Shown in pieces: positions 1-5,399 of a stretch of DNA of 6,219 bases; position 1 is the stretch's first letter; every line of letters begins with the position of its first letter. The notes under the pieces were generated by a model. It saw only the letters and a list, made by a program, of their open reading frames with translations, did not search any database and was not told the origin of the DNA. Location of the stretch: contig JAKAYH010000145.1 in the NCBI GenBank assembly GCA_021826835.1, positions 1 to 6,219 on the forward strand. Reading direction: 5' to 3'. The position numbers were made by a program, and so were the translations under genes. The stretch is from Thermoplasmata archaeon. Lineage in GTDB: Archaea > Thermoplasmatota > Thermoplasmata > Thermoplasmatales > Thermoplasmataceae.

Positions 1-22
1 AAATTTCAATCAAAGGCAAGAA

Positions 23-1057
23 TCATAAAGCAATAACGTTTCCCTTCAGAATTGAGAGATCCTTGAAGTCAAAATTTTGAAGGAATTCCTTTTCAACGAT
101 ACCAGATTGATGGTACAGGTTGATATATTTTTCGGCGCTATCTGGAAATACTGTAAGCACTCTGGAGTTTGGATTGCTTAATGCAATCCTTTTTGCAGCC
201 ATAAAGTTTGAGCCTGACGAAAAACCAGCCATCACGCCATAATTATGGGCGAGTTCCTTTATCCCTTCCATTGCCTCTCGTTCAGAAACGGTGTGAATCG
301 AGTCGATATAATTCATGTTGTCCACTATTATCTTTTTATCTTTAGCCTTGCGGAAATTTCTAATTCCCTGAATGTATGAATTCGGGTCCGCCTGTATCAT
401 GATATTAATGGCCCCATCCTTTTCCTTAAAAAATCTGCTTAGACCAACTATGGATCCTCCCGTTCCCATGGCTATAGCAACATAGTCAATCCTACCTTTT
501 ATCACTCTTTTTATTTCTGGTCCGGTAGTTAAATAATGCGATATCCAGTTCATTGGATTTGCGTGCTGATGCAGACTGAGATATTTGTCAGGATATCTTT
601 CGCTTAATGAAAGAGCCGTATTTATTGCCATTTCAGTGCTTGTTGTTTTAGGATCTTCGTCGGTAATTACCAGATCCGTACCGGTTTCACGAAGTTTGAT
701 TACGGTTTCTGCCATAGTTCCAGGAGGAATTATAATTCTGGACCTAAGGCCCAGCGCCTTGCATGCCTCAGCTATAGCTATTCCCGTATTTCCCGATGTA
801 CCCTCAATAAATATTTTTCCCCAGTTCAGGTCATTTTGCATCAATCTCTCCATAATCATGAAGAAAGCAGGTCTTGATTTGATTGACCCTGACGGATTAA
901 ACCATTCAGACTTCGCCAATATTTCTGAGCCATTGTTAAGTTTAAAAACAAGTAAAGGAGTGTTTCCATACCCCATTGAATAGAATCTTTCGACTATGCT
1001 GTTGCATAGTTTATCATCAATGTAAGTTTCCATCGATCCAGTATGCGATCTGCCCAT
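23..1057 (-). CDS. cysM: CysM-like PLP-dependent cysteine synthase, probable O-phosphoserine sulfhydrylase
   Basis: Fold-type II PLP enzyme of the cysteine synthase/cystathionine beta-synthase family, predicted to be cytosolic and to make cysteine by beta-replacement with sulfide. Visible motifs, in order: GNTPLL (31-36); NPSGSIKSRPA with the Schiff-base lysine K60; the substrate-binding loop GTSGNTG (86-92); the PLP-phosphate loop GTGGS (198-202); and GFSSGSN (278-284) with the Ser that contacts the pyridine nitrogen. NPxGSIKxRPA and NPxNxxSHYxxTGPE resemble Mycobacterium tuberculosis CysM more than CysK. In QGIRNFR (230-236), R236 falls where MtCysM has Arg220, the O-phosphoserine-binding residue, while CysK has Phe. 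At 344 aa it is longer than CysK (about 310), with a short C-terminal tail. The start at 1057 suits a TATA box about 33 bp upstream; Met at 1033 is the alternative. It is transcribed alone, divergent from the TPR gene. The family is sure; the phosphoserine preference is inferred. Confidence 0.88.
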   Translation of the reverse strand: MGRSHTGSMETYIDDKLCNSIVERFYSMGYGNTPLLVFKLNNGSEILAKSEWFNPSGSIKSRPAFFMIMERLMQNDLNWGKIFIEGTSGNTGIAIAEACKALGLRSRIIIPPGTMAETVIKLRETGTDLVITDEDPKTTSTEMAINTALSLSERYPDKYLSLHQHANPMNWISHYLTTGPEIKRVIKGRIDYVAIAMGTGGSIVGLSRFFKEKDGAINIMIQADPNSYIQGIRNFRKAKDKKIIVDNMNYIDSIHTVSEREAMEGIKELAHNYGVMAGFSSGSNFMAAKRIALSNPNSRVLTVFPDSAEKYINLYHQSGIVEKEFLQNFDFKDLSILKGNVIAL

Positions 1058-1085
1058 AAATTCATTTCATGAATTATTCTCAGAA

Positions 1086-1093
1086 TCTATAAA
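1086..1093 (-). promoter_or_regulatory. TATA box for the cysteine synthase gene
   Basis: On the minus strand this reads TTTATAGA, preceded by an A-rich stretch that could serve as BRE. Its centre lies about 33 bp upstream of the ATG at 1057, which predicts a leader of only about 6 nt. Confidence 0.5.
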
Positions 1094-1117
1094 TGAATTT
1101 GCTTCTTTTTAACAAGG

Positions 1118-1125
1118 TATAATAA
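1118..1125 (+). promoter_or_regulatory. TATA box for the TPR protein gene
   Basis: TATAATAA preceded by AACAAGG. Its centre is about 26-27 bp upstream of the TTG at 1148, exactly the archaeal TATA-to-start-site distance, so the transcript would begin at or next to the start codon. Confidence 0.55.
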
Positions 1126-1147
1126 TGTACTTCCAATCTCCATTGGA

Positions 1148-2239
1148 TTGGAATTGACAACTTACGAAGAACAGATAGGCAAAGGATTTGAATTATTGTC
1201 TGAAGGAGAATTTGAAAAAAGCCTGGAATATTTTCTTAAGGCGATTGAGATGGATTCATCGAGAGCTGACGCCTTTTCTCTGGCCTCTGAGGCCTATGTG
1301 GAATTGGGTGAACTTGAAAAAGCAAAGAAACATTCTGAGACTGCCTATTCTCTGGATAAGAATAAACCTGAGCTAGCCCTTCAATACGCATCCATACTTA
1401 TGGCACTGGGCGATATGAAGAAGAGCATGGCCCTTGTCAATGATGTGTTGAAACAAACTGATATGGTGGAAGCCCATTATGTGAAAAGCAACATATATGA
1501 TTACATGGGAGAAACAAAGAAGGCTCTTATTGAGGCCGAGACTGCATACAAAAATGGTAAAAACCCAGAATATGGAGTCAATTTTTCCAGAATACTTGAA
1601 AATGACGGCAAAATTGAGGAGAGTGTAAGGATACTTAAGGAAATTGCGCAGGCTGATCCTCAGAATTTAGAGGTTTTGTATATGTTATTCAGAGATTCTC
1701 TTGCACTTAACAGAATCTCAGATGCATTGAAATACATAATGGAATGCATTGCAATCGATGATGGTCAGCCCGCCTTCTATTCAGATCTGGGCTCGCTACT
1801 TGACGAAATGGATGACGAAAAACTTGCTGAAAAGTACTATGAAAAGGCTGTTGAAATATCACAGGATGATTCGGATCCATTAATGGATATAGCGGAATTT
1901 TACCTTGACAGGGGTCATTACGAAAAGGCACTTGATAGAATAGATGCCGCTATAGCTATGAATGAAGATGAAAAGGATGCCCATATTATAAAAGGCAAAG
2001 TTCTGGAATCAATGGATCAGTATGATAAAGCAGCAGAATCCTTCAGGAAAGCACAGGAAATAGAAGATGATGAAGAGGCTGCATTACATGAGGCTATATG
2101 CATGTATAAACTCGGCAAGTACGATCTTGCTGAGCCGATTCTGGATAATCTTCACGAAAAAGATTTCCAGGAAGAGATTGTGGAGAGTTATCTTGACAGA
2201 ATCTGGTGGCAGAAAAACAGGAAAAAGTACAAATTGTAG
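1148..2239 (+). CDS. Tetratricopeptide (TPR) repeat protein
   Basis: A 363-residue acidic, all-helical protein made of about ten consecutive 34-residue TPR units, roughly residues 6-39, 40-73, 74-107, 108-140, 141-173, 174-206, 207-240, 241-274, 275-308 and 309-342. Typical TPR positions are visible, for example GEFEKSLEYFLKAIEMD (20-36), GHYEKALDRIDAAIAMN (256-272) and DQYDKAAESFRKAQEIE (290-306). A short basic tail with WW (353-354) closes it. There is no signal peptide or membrane helix, so it is probably a cytoplasmic protein-protein scaffold; its partner is unknown. The start is TTG: no ATG occurs in frame before codon 35, and the first TPR begins around residue 6, so a later start would break it. 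The next in-frame stop upstream is at 1094-1096. It appears to be a single-gene transcript and has no enzymatic domain. Confidence 0.88.
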   Translation: MELTTYEEQIGKGFELLSEGEFEKSLEYFLKAIEMDSSRADAFSLASEAYVELGELEKAKKHSETAYSLDKNKPELALQYASILMALGDMKKSMALVNDVLKQTDMVEAHYVKSNIYDYMGETKKALIEAETAYKNGKNPEYGVNFSRILENDGKIEESVRILKEIAQADPQNLEVLYMLFRDSLALNRISDALKYIMECIAIDDGQPAFYSDLGSLLDEMDDEKLAEKYYEKAVEISQDDSDPLMDIAEFYLDRGHYEKALDRIDAAIAMNEDEKDAHIIKGKVLESMDQYDKAAESFRKAQEIEDDEEAALHEAICMYKLGKYDLAEPILDNLHEKDFQEEIVESYLDRIWWQKNRKKYKL

Positions 2240-2240
2240 A

Positions 2241-2305
2241 TGTGTTTTTCTGTAACTCGGCGTCCGGCTAACTTATGAGCATCTTAAATTTTTTTACATT
2301 TTTAG
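2241..2305 (+). terminator. Oligo-T transcription terminator of the TPR gene
   Basis: A T5 run at 2245-2249 begins 6 nt after the stop codon. A stronger T7 tract (2289-2295) is followed at once by ACATTTTT. Archaeal RNA polymerase terminates at such U-rich tracts without needing a hairpin, and no hairpin is evident here. Confidence 0.4.
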
Positions 2306-2356
2306 AATTGAAGATTGAATGCGTTTTGTATCATATGGCGTTTTTTCAATCCCTAA

Positions 2357-2548
2357 AATTTTGATCCATCTCTGCGTTTTATTGAACGCAAATATCGCAT
2401 TTTGGAATTGCTTGGCGGCCTGAAATCAGCATTAATGAAATTTCGAGACACAAAAAATTCAACAACGCGTGAATGGAAAGGAAGTCTGGATGTAAGATGG
2501 AAATACCATGATATGAGTTCTTTAATTATGAGGTTTGAGCGTAAATAA
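2357..2548 (+). pseudogene. Possible remnant of an unrecognised small gene
   Basis: An open frame of 63 codons ends at TAA 2546-2548. The translation looks protein-like (FIERKYRILELLGG, then SLDVRWKYHDMSSLIMRFER), with no long low-complexity runs. The only in-frame ATG is at 2435 and would give 37 residues. In a neighbouring frame an ATG at 2335 reads MAFFQSLKF and stops at TGA 2362; dropping one T from the TTTT at 2359-2362 would join it to this frame, giving about 70 residues. It uses CGC/CGT/CGA arginine codons more than the neighbouring genes. I do not recognise the family. It may be a frameshifted gene, a relic of a mobile element, or chance. Confidence 0.22.
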
Positions 2549-2554
2549 TGGCAC

Positions 2555-2596
2555 TACGATACATAATTTTTTAATATTTCACTAAGTAGTATCGTA
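2555..2596. repeat. 8-bp inverted repeat flanking a TATA-like box
   Basis: TACGATAC (2555-2562) and its exact reverse complement GTATCGTA (2589-2596) are separated by 26 bp of AT-rich sequence. The centre of symmetry (about 2575.5) falls on the TATA-like stretch at 2571-2578. The right arm is preceded by ACTAAGTAGT, itself a small palindrome. It could be an operator pair; the loop is long for a stable hairpin. Confidence 0.45.
2571..2578 (+). promoter_or_regulatory. Orphan TATA-like box
   Basis: TTAATATT within TTTTTTAATATTT, centred about 27 bp upstream of an ATG at 2602. That ATG opens only a 17-codon frame ending at TGA 2653-2655, so the promoter has no obvious gene. It might drive a short RNA, or be the leftover of a lost gene. 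Confidence 0.25.
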
Positions 2597-2610
2597 ACTT
2601 CATGAATGAA

Positions 2611-2632
2611 AAATTTGAGAAGAAAACAATTA
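2611..2632 (-). terminator. T-rich terminator of the trx operon
   Basis: Read on the minus strand, about 30-50 nt after the Rieske stop codon, the sequence is pyrimidine-rich (TTGTTTTCTTCTC, then ATTTTTC). This fits archaeal U-tract termination for the three-gene operon; there is no hairpin. Confidence 0.33.
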
Positions 2633-2662
2633 ATTGGCTGAATTATAGAAGGTGATTTAGTG

Positions 2663-2995
2663 TCAATCGATTTCAATAAAGATAAGATTGTCGTGAGACT
2701 CAACTGGAATAATTTTCAGGGAATCACATTTTCTGTATTCGCCCATGCTTTCAGGTATTGGATTCTCCAGTACCTTTCCTGAGTTAATATCAAAAATAAT
2801 ATGATGGGAAGGGCACATTATCCCATTTTCACCGATTGGCCTTCCAAGGAATAAAGGTCCACCCTTGTGGGGGCATTTTGAGGAGAAAGCATAATATTTA
2901 TTATCCTTCCTTAAAATAGTTACGTCCAGAGAATTCCCCTGAACTCTCTGGCGTCCTTTTGAATCAAATTTTTCTGGATCAATCTGGATTCTCAT
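2663..2995 (-). CDS. Rieske-type [2Fe-2S] ferredoxin
   Basis: A 110-residue stand-alone Rieske domain. The two cluster-binding boxes are CPHKGGPL (C41, H43) and CPSHHIIFD (C61, H64), 17 residues apart, giving the usual two-Cys/two-His ligation. It has no signal peptide, membrane anchor or oxygenase domain, so it is a soluble electron carrier like the ferredoxins of dioxygenases or the NirD-type small subunits, not the bc1 Rieske protein. Its ATG (2995-2993) overlaps the TGA of the thioredoxin reductase gene (2994-2992) as ATGA, which implies translational coupling, and it is the last gene of trx-trxR-Rieske. The gene order suggests an electron-transfer partner of the thioredoxin reductase. 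The family call is secure; the partnership is inferred from context. Confidence 0.9.
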   Translation of the reverse strand: MRIQIDPEKFDSKGRQRVQGNSLDVTILRKDNKYYAFSSKCPHKGGPLFLGRPIGENGIMCPSHHIIFDINSGKVLENPIPESMGEYRKCDSLKIIPVESHDNLIFIEID

Positions 2996-3969
2996 ATTTT
3001 GAGTTTTTCCTCTTTTTTCCCGGTTGGTATGTATTTCCAGTCTGATTTCATTGCAACCTTTCCGCGCTTTCTGTGTATATAGTTTATGGCTGAAAGGGCT
3101 GCCACTGATCCCTGTCCTGCTGAAATAATGGCCTGCTTATATGGGATATTTGTTACATCACCTGCTGCAAACACTCCAGGATGGCTTGTTGCACCATTCA
3201 TATCAATGAGTACTTCACCTTCCTTATTCATATTTACGAAGTCCTTGAGCATGGCTGTTTTGGCAACATAGCCCATCTCCACGAAAACTGCCCTGACAGG
3301 TATTTCAGTTGTATTACCTGACTTATTCTTCAGAACTACCGAATTTACTGTTTTATCTCCCTTGATTTCTGATACTTCTGATTCGTAAATGAATTCAATG
3401 TTAGGTAAAGCCTTTGCATCGTTAATCATATCTTCAGATCCTGAGATTCTATTTCCACGTTGAGGAACATAAACCTTAGATGCTACAGTGGCGAGATAAA
3501 GAGCAGCCTGCAATGCGTGATCACCGGCTCCAGCCACCATAACATCCTTATTTCTATATAGTGGCCCATCGCATATCGAACAGTAGGAAACGCCTCTTCC
3601 TTTGTATTTTTCCTCACCAGGAGATCCTAGATCCCTAGGTGTTTTTCCGAAGCCCAAAACCAGAGCATCTGCCTCATATGCTTCCTCTCTGGTCTTAACT
3701 GTAAAAAGACCGTTGTTGTCCTCTACGCCCGTTACTTCATCATACACAAATTCTGTTCCGTAGAGCAATGCCTGCTCCTGGAATTTGCTAGCCAGATCAA
3801 AGCCCGATATGGATGTGAAGCCGGGGAAATTCTGAATGTCGTTAGTCAAAAGACCCTGACCGCCTATATCCTTTGTTATAACAAGAGTTTTCATACCCTG
3901 TCTTGATGAATAAATGGCGGCCGTTAATCCAGCAAAAGCTCCTCCAATAACTATCACATCATATTTCAT
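2992..3969 (-). CDS. trxB: Thioredoxin reductase-like flavoprotein with a degraded NADPH site
   Basis: A 325-residue low-molecular-weight TrxR. An N-terminal FAD Rossmann motif (VIGGAFAGLTAA, 7-18, less glycine-rich than the usual GGGPAG) is followed by ITKDIGGQ (31-38), the redox-active C130-S-I-C133-D, a second nucleotide fold starting GAGDHALQAALYL (147-159), and the C-terminal FAD motif GVFAAGDVTN (265-274) with QAIISAGQGSVAAL. Where NADPH-dependent enzymes have HRRxxxR, which binds the 2'-phosphate, this one has PQRGNRIS (169-176); GGGxxAxEEA is also altered. The characterised Thermoplasma acidophilum TrxR was reported not to use NADPH or NADH, and clostridial ferredoxin-dependent flavin TrxRs also lack these motifs. 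It should reduce the thioredoxin encoded 1 nt upstream (TAG-A-ATG); the electron donor may be the Rieske protein encoded downstream. A Leu/Lys-rich tail (about 308-325) ends it. Confidence 0.9.
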   Translation of the reverse strand: MKYDVIVIGGAFAGLTAAIYSSRQGMKTLVITKDIGGQGLLTNDIQNFPGFTSISGFDLASKFQEQALLYGTEFVYDEVTGVEDNNGLFTVKTREEAYEADALVLGFGKTPRDLGSPGEEKYKGRGVSYCSICDGPLYRNKDVMVAGAGDHALQAALYLATVASKVYVPQRGNRISGSEDMINDAKALPNIEFIYESEVSEIKGDKTVNSVVLKNKSGNTTEIPVRAVFVEMGYVAKTAMLKDFVNMNKEGEVLIDMNGATSHPGVFAAGDVTNIPYKQAIISAGQGSVAALSAINYIHRKRGKVAMKSDWKYIPTGKKEEKLKI

Positions 3970-3970
3970 T

Positions 3971-4378
3971 CTAATTCATCAGCCTTTTGAGTTTTGTTTC
4001 CAGCATCTGTTTAGGCACAGCACCTATACTAATATCCGCAACCTTCCCATCCTTAAACATCATCACTGTCGGAATGCTGCTGATATTAAACGAAGTACTT
4101 ACTTTTGGATTTGCGTCTACGTCGACCTTACCAAAGGTTATTTTACCGGCATAATCCTTCGCCAGCTCCTCTATTATGGGGGACAGGAATCTGCACGGCG
4201 CACACCATGATGCCCAAAAGTCAACAACCAATATCTTTTCCTTCTTAACAGCATCTGCAAAAGTGCTGTCCGTTAATTCTATAGGTTTCATATTTTTTAC
4301 CTCCTTTTTCACACTTTCATTCTGAATCCTGGCCATCATCTGTTTTCTTATTCTTTCAAGTTCAGCATCATCATCCAT
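3971..4378 (-). CDS. trxA: Thioredoxin with a charged N-terminal extension
   Basis: From ATG 4378 it is a 135-residue protein. Residues 30-135 form a complete thioredoxin fold with the buried Asp (D53), active site W58-C-A-P-C62, and cis-proline P103 in SSIPTV. Residues 1-29 are a charged helical extension (DDDAELERIRKQMMARI) resembling the N-terminus of archaeal PDCD5-like proteins. The reading frame is open back to 4510, but that 44-residue stretch runs through the promoter region and is rejected. ATG 4378 has a Shine-Dalgarno-like GGAGTGAT 4 nt upstream. A second in-frame ATG at 4291 has a perfect GGAGGT 7 nt upstream and would give a standard 106-residue thioredoxin, so two forms may be made. 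It is the first gene of the trx-trxR-Rieske operon and divergent from a regulator gene. Its role is dithiol exchange in the cytosol, kept reduced by the neighbouring reductase. Confidence 0.9.
   Translation of the reverse strand: MDDDAELERIRKQMMARIQNESVKKEVKNMKPIELTDSTFADAVKKEKILVVDFWASWCAPCRFLSPIIEELAKDYAGKITFGKVDVDANPKVSTSFNISSIPTVMMFKDGKVADISIGAVPKQMLETKLKRLMN
4299..4304 (-). promoter_or_regulatory. Internal Shine-Dalgarno site within trx
   Basis: GGAGGT on the minus strand, 7 nt before the in-frame ATG at 4291-4289. It encodes part of KKEVK in the long form, so it could be coincidence, but match and spacing are ideal for starting a short 106-residue thioredoxin. Confidence 0.45.
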
Positions 4379-4382
4379 CGGA

Positions 4383-4390
4383 ATCACTCC
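4383..4390 (-). promoter_or_regulatory. Shine-Dalgarno site deciding the trx start
   Basis: GGAGTGAT on the minus strand with a 4-nt spacer to ATG 4378. It supports this start over the longer open frame reaching 4510. Confidence 0.5.
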
Positions 4391-4422
4391 AAGACTCCAT
4401 ATGATATTTAACACAGGTTTAA

Positions 4423-4430
4423 GTATTTTA
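4423..4430 (-). promoter_or_regulatory. Candidate TATA box of the trx operon
   Basis: TAAAATAC on the minus strand, predicting transcription from about 4400 and a 22-nt leader that includes the Shine-Dalgarno site. A second candidate, TTAAATAT (4404-4411), would instead give a nearly leaderless start at about 4381. The sequence alone does not decide between them. Confidence 0.4.
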
Positions 4431-4431
4431 T

Positions 4432-4456
4432 GGTTTTGACAAAAACCTACAAAACC
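4432..4456. promoter_or_regulatory. Operator-like cluster of AAAACC/GGTTTT hexamers
   Basis: GGTTTT (4432-4437) faces AAAAACC (4441-4447) across 3 bp, forming an imperfect palindrome, and a second direct AAAACC follows at 4451-4456. A weaker GGTTTA lies at 4416-4421. The cluster sits upstream of both divergent promoters, where a dimeric winged-helix regulator could control both. The binding protein is inferred only from position. Confidence 0.4.
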
Positions 4457-4457
4457 G

Positions 4458-4466
4458 TTATATATA
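4458..4466 (+). promoter_or_regulatory. TATA box of the divergent regulator gene
   Basis: TTATATATA, a near-consensus archaeal TATA box. Its centre (4462) is 23 bp before the GTG at 4485. It abuts a TTG at 4467 that would otherwise be the farthest upstream start, which argues for the later GTG. Confidence 0.6.
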
Positions 4467-4484
4467 TTGAAGTACTCCTTAACT

Positions 4485-4895
4485 GTGTCCAAAGATAACC
4501 TTTCTTCCAAGATAAATTCTGAAATAGCCTGCTGTTCAGATTTACTTGAGACACTCTTTGGACTTGGACCGACTGACGTTATCGTTTTTTATTCTCTTGA
4601 TGAGGGTGTTTGGAAGACTGTTCCTGAAATATCTGAACTTACTGGTAGGGAGTCAAGTACCGTTTACAGGTCTTTGCAGAGGCTTGTGAATTCGGGCATA
4701 GCCGTTCGTGATGTTCGAACGATAAGAAATGGAGGATATTACTATGTTTACAGTCTTCTTTCTATTGAAAGATTGTCAAACTTGATGAGTGATAAAATCA
4801 GTTCAATGACGATGGGAATGGAAAAATTGCTAAATGATCTCATTTCGGAAATGAATTCCAGAAAAAGCTATATTTCTAACAGGGAACAGAATTAG
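4485..4895 (+). CDS. Winged-helix transcriptional regulator (TrmB/MarR-like) with a vicinal Cys pair
   Basis: A 136-residue protein from the GTG start. A helical N-terminus with adjacent C16-C17 leads into a winged helix-turn-helix: GPTDVIVFYSL (28-38), then VPEISELTGRESSTVYRSLQRLVNSGI (46-72) as the helix-turn-helix with recognition helix, then a beta-wing rich in Tyr (RNGGYYYVYSL, 81-91). A long amphipathic helix (about 93-125) probably dimerises. This is the layout of small archaeal TrmB/MarR-type regulators. An in-frame TTG at 4467 would add six residues but lies on the TATA box. The gene is divergent from the thioredoxin operon across repeated hexamers, so autoregulation and control of trx are likely. 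Cys16/Cys17 could make it thiol-responsive. The DNA-binding fold is clear; the ligand and targets are inferred. It overlaps the convergent membrane protein gene by 4 nt. Confidence 0.82.
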   Translation: MSKDNLSSKINSEIACCSDLLETLFGLGPTDVIVFYSLDEGVWKTVPEISELTGRESSTVYRSLQRLVNSGIAVRDVRTIRNGGYYYVYSLLSIERLSNLMSDKISSMTMGMEKLLNDLISEMNSRKSYISNREQN

Positions 4896-5266
4896 AGTAT
4901 TATCAATAAACCTCCAATTCCTGAAAGGATTGGACCAATCCCAAATCCGGCTCCCATGAAGAATAATACAACGCTGAATATTAGAATTAAGAATCCATAA
5001 ACCCCCTTATTTTTCCTGCTACTCTTAAGTTCTCCTGCATAATTCACAATTGCATAGGAAAGAAACATTACTACAAGAGAAAAGATTATGATAGTAACAA
5101 ATCCAGCCACTGCGAAAAACCCTGCCACACCTATTGGAGAAAAAACTAAAACTGTTGATAGTGCACCACCTAAAACTCCTAAAATAAGCAGTAAAATTCC
5201 GGTCAAAAAAGAGAGAACTCCACCTATTAATGCAAGTAAATATCTAATTGTTCCAATTTGAGCCAT
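4892..5266 (-). CDS. Small four-helix integral membrane protein, function unknown
   Basis: A 124-residue, very hydrophobic protein, rich in Gly, Leu and Ile. Membrane segments are at about residues 8-32, 44-75 (long, could include a re-entrant part), 88-105 and 107-124. The only long polar stretch is the loop GELKSSRKNKG (78-88), whose positive charge suggests it is cytoplasmic, which would place both ends there too. No catalytic or transporter motif is visible and I do not recognise the family; glycine-rich helices such as GIGPILSGIGG recall small DUF-type archaeal membrane proteins. The start at 5266 is supported by a TATA box about 26 bp upstream, implying a leaderless transcript. Its stop TAA (4894-4892) overlaps the regulator's TAG (4893-4895) tail to tail, so it is not part of that operon. 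Confidence 0.78.
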   Translation of the reverse strand: MAQIGTIRYLLALIGGVLSFLTGILLLILGVLGGALSTVLVFSPIGVAGFFAVAGFVTIIIFSLVVMFLSYAIVNYAGELKSSRKNKGVYGFLILIFSVVLFFMGAGFGIGPILSGIGGLLIIL

Positions 5267-5287
5267 TCATGACACATAGGGATCATA

Positions 5288-5295
5288 CTTATAAT
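5288..5295 (-). promoter_or_regulatory. TATA box of the membrane protein gene
   Basis: ATTATAAG on the minus strand, centred about 25-26 bp before the ATG at 5266. It predicts a leaderless mRNA. Confidence 0.55.
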
Positions 5296-5399
5296 TTTAT
5301 TCTTTGATAATTTTTCAAATATGCCCCCATGAGAATTAATTAATCTAAACGCATTGAACTTTTAGCTAAATACTACCGTCGTGATTAAATCGATCTCGT

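Larger units (their letters stand above)
2240..2662. other. 423-bp region without a clear gene
   Basis: This lies between the ends of the TPR gene (plus) and the Rieske gene (minus). It contains oligo-T stretches just after the TPR stop, three short GCGTTTT direct repeats (2321, 2338 and 2374), a 6-bp hairpin (TGCGTT/AACGCA, 2373-2390), a possible gene remnant (2357-2548), and an inverted repeat around a TATA-like box (2555-2596). No tRNA, rRNA or CRISPR structure was seen. Confidence 0.6.

Noticed and set aside
585..983. Plus-strand open frame opposite the cysteine synthase
   Set aside because: It is antisense to a gene with all PLP-enzyme motifs, and its translation has no recognisable domain.
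2373..2390. Hairpin TGCGTT/AACGCA as an intrinsic terminator
   Set aside because: It has no following T run, is only 6 bp, and lies about 130 nt past the TPR stop, beyond better oligo-T sites.
3914..4210. Plus-strand open frame across the trx-trxR junction
   Set aside because: It is antisense to two clearly conserved genes and carries no motif of its own.
4467..4484. TTG 4467 as start of the regulator
   Set aside because: The codon touches the TATATATA promoter box, so the transcript should begin downstream of it; GTG 4485 fits the promoter distance.
4379..4510. 44-residue N-terminal extension of thioredoxin
   Set aside because: It crosses both divergent promoters and the start of the regulator gene; ATG 4378 has a Shine-Dalgarno and begins the conserved charged helix.
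4703..4721. CGTTCG/CGAACG palindrome inside the regulator gene
   Set aside because: It is explained by codons for the conserved wing segment (VRDVRTI) and lies within the coding sequence, with no promoter beside it.
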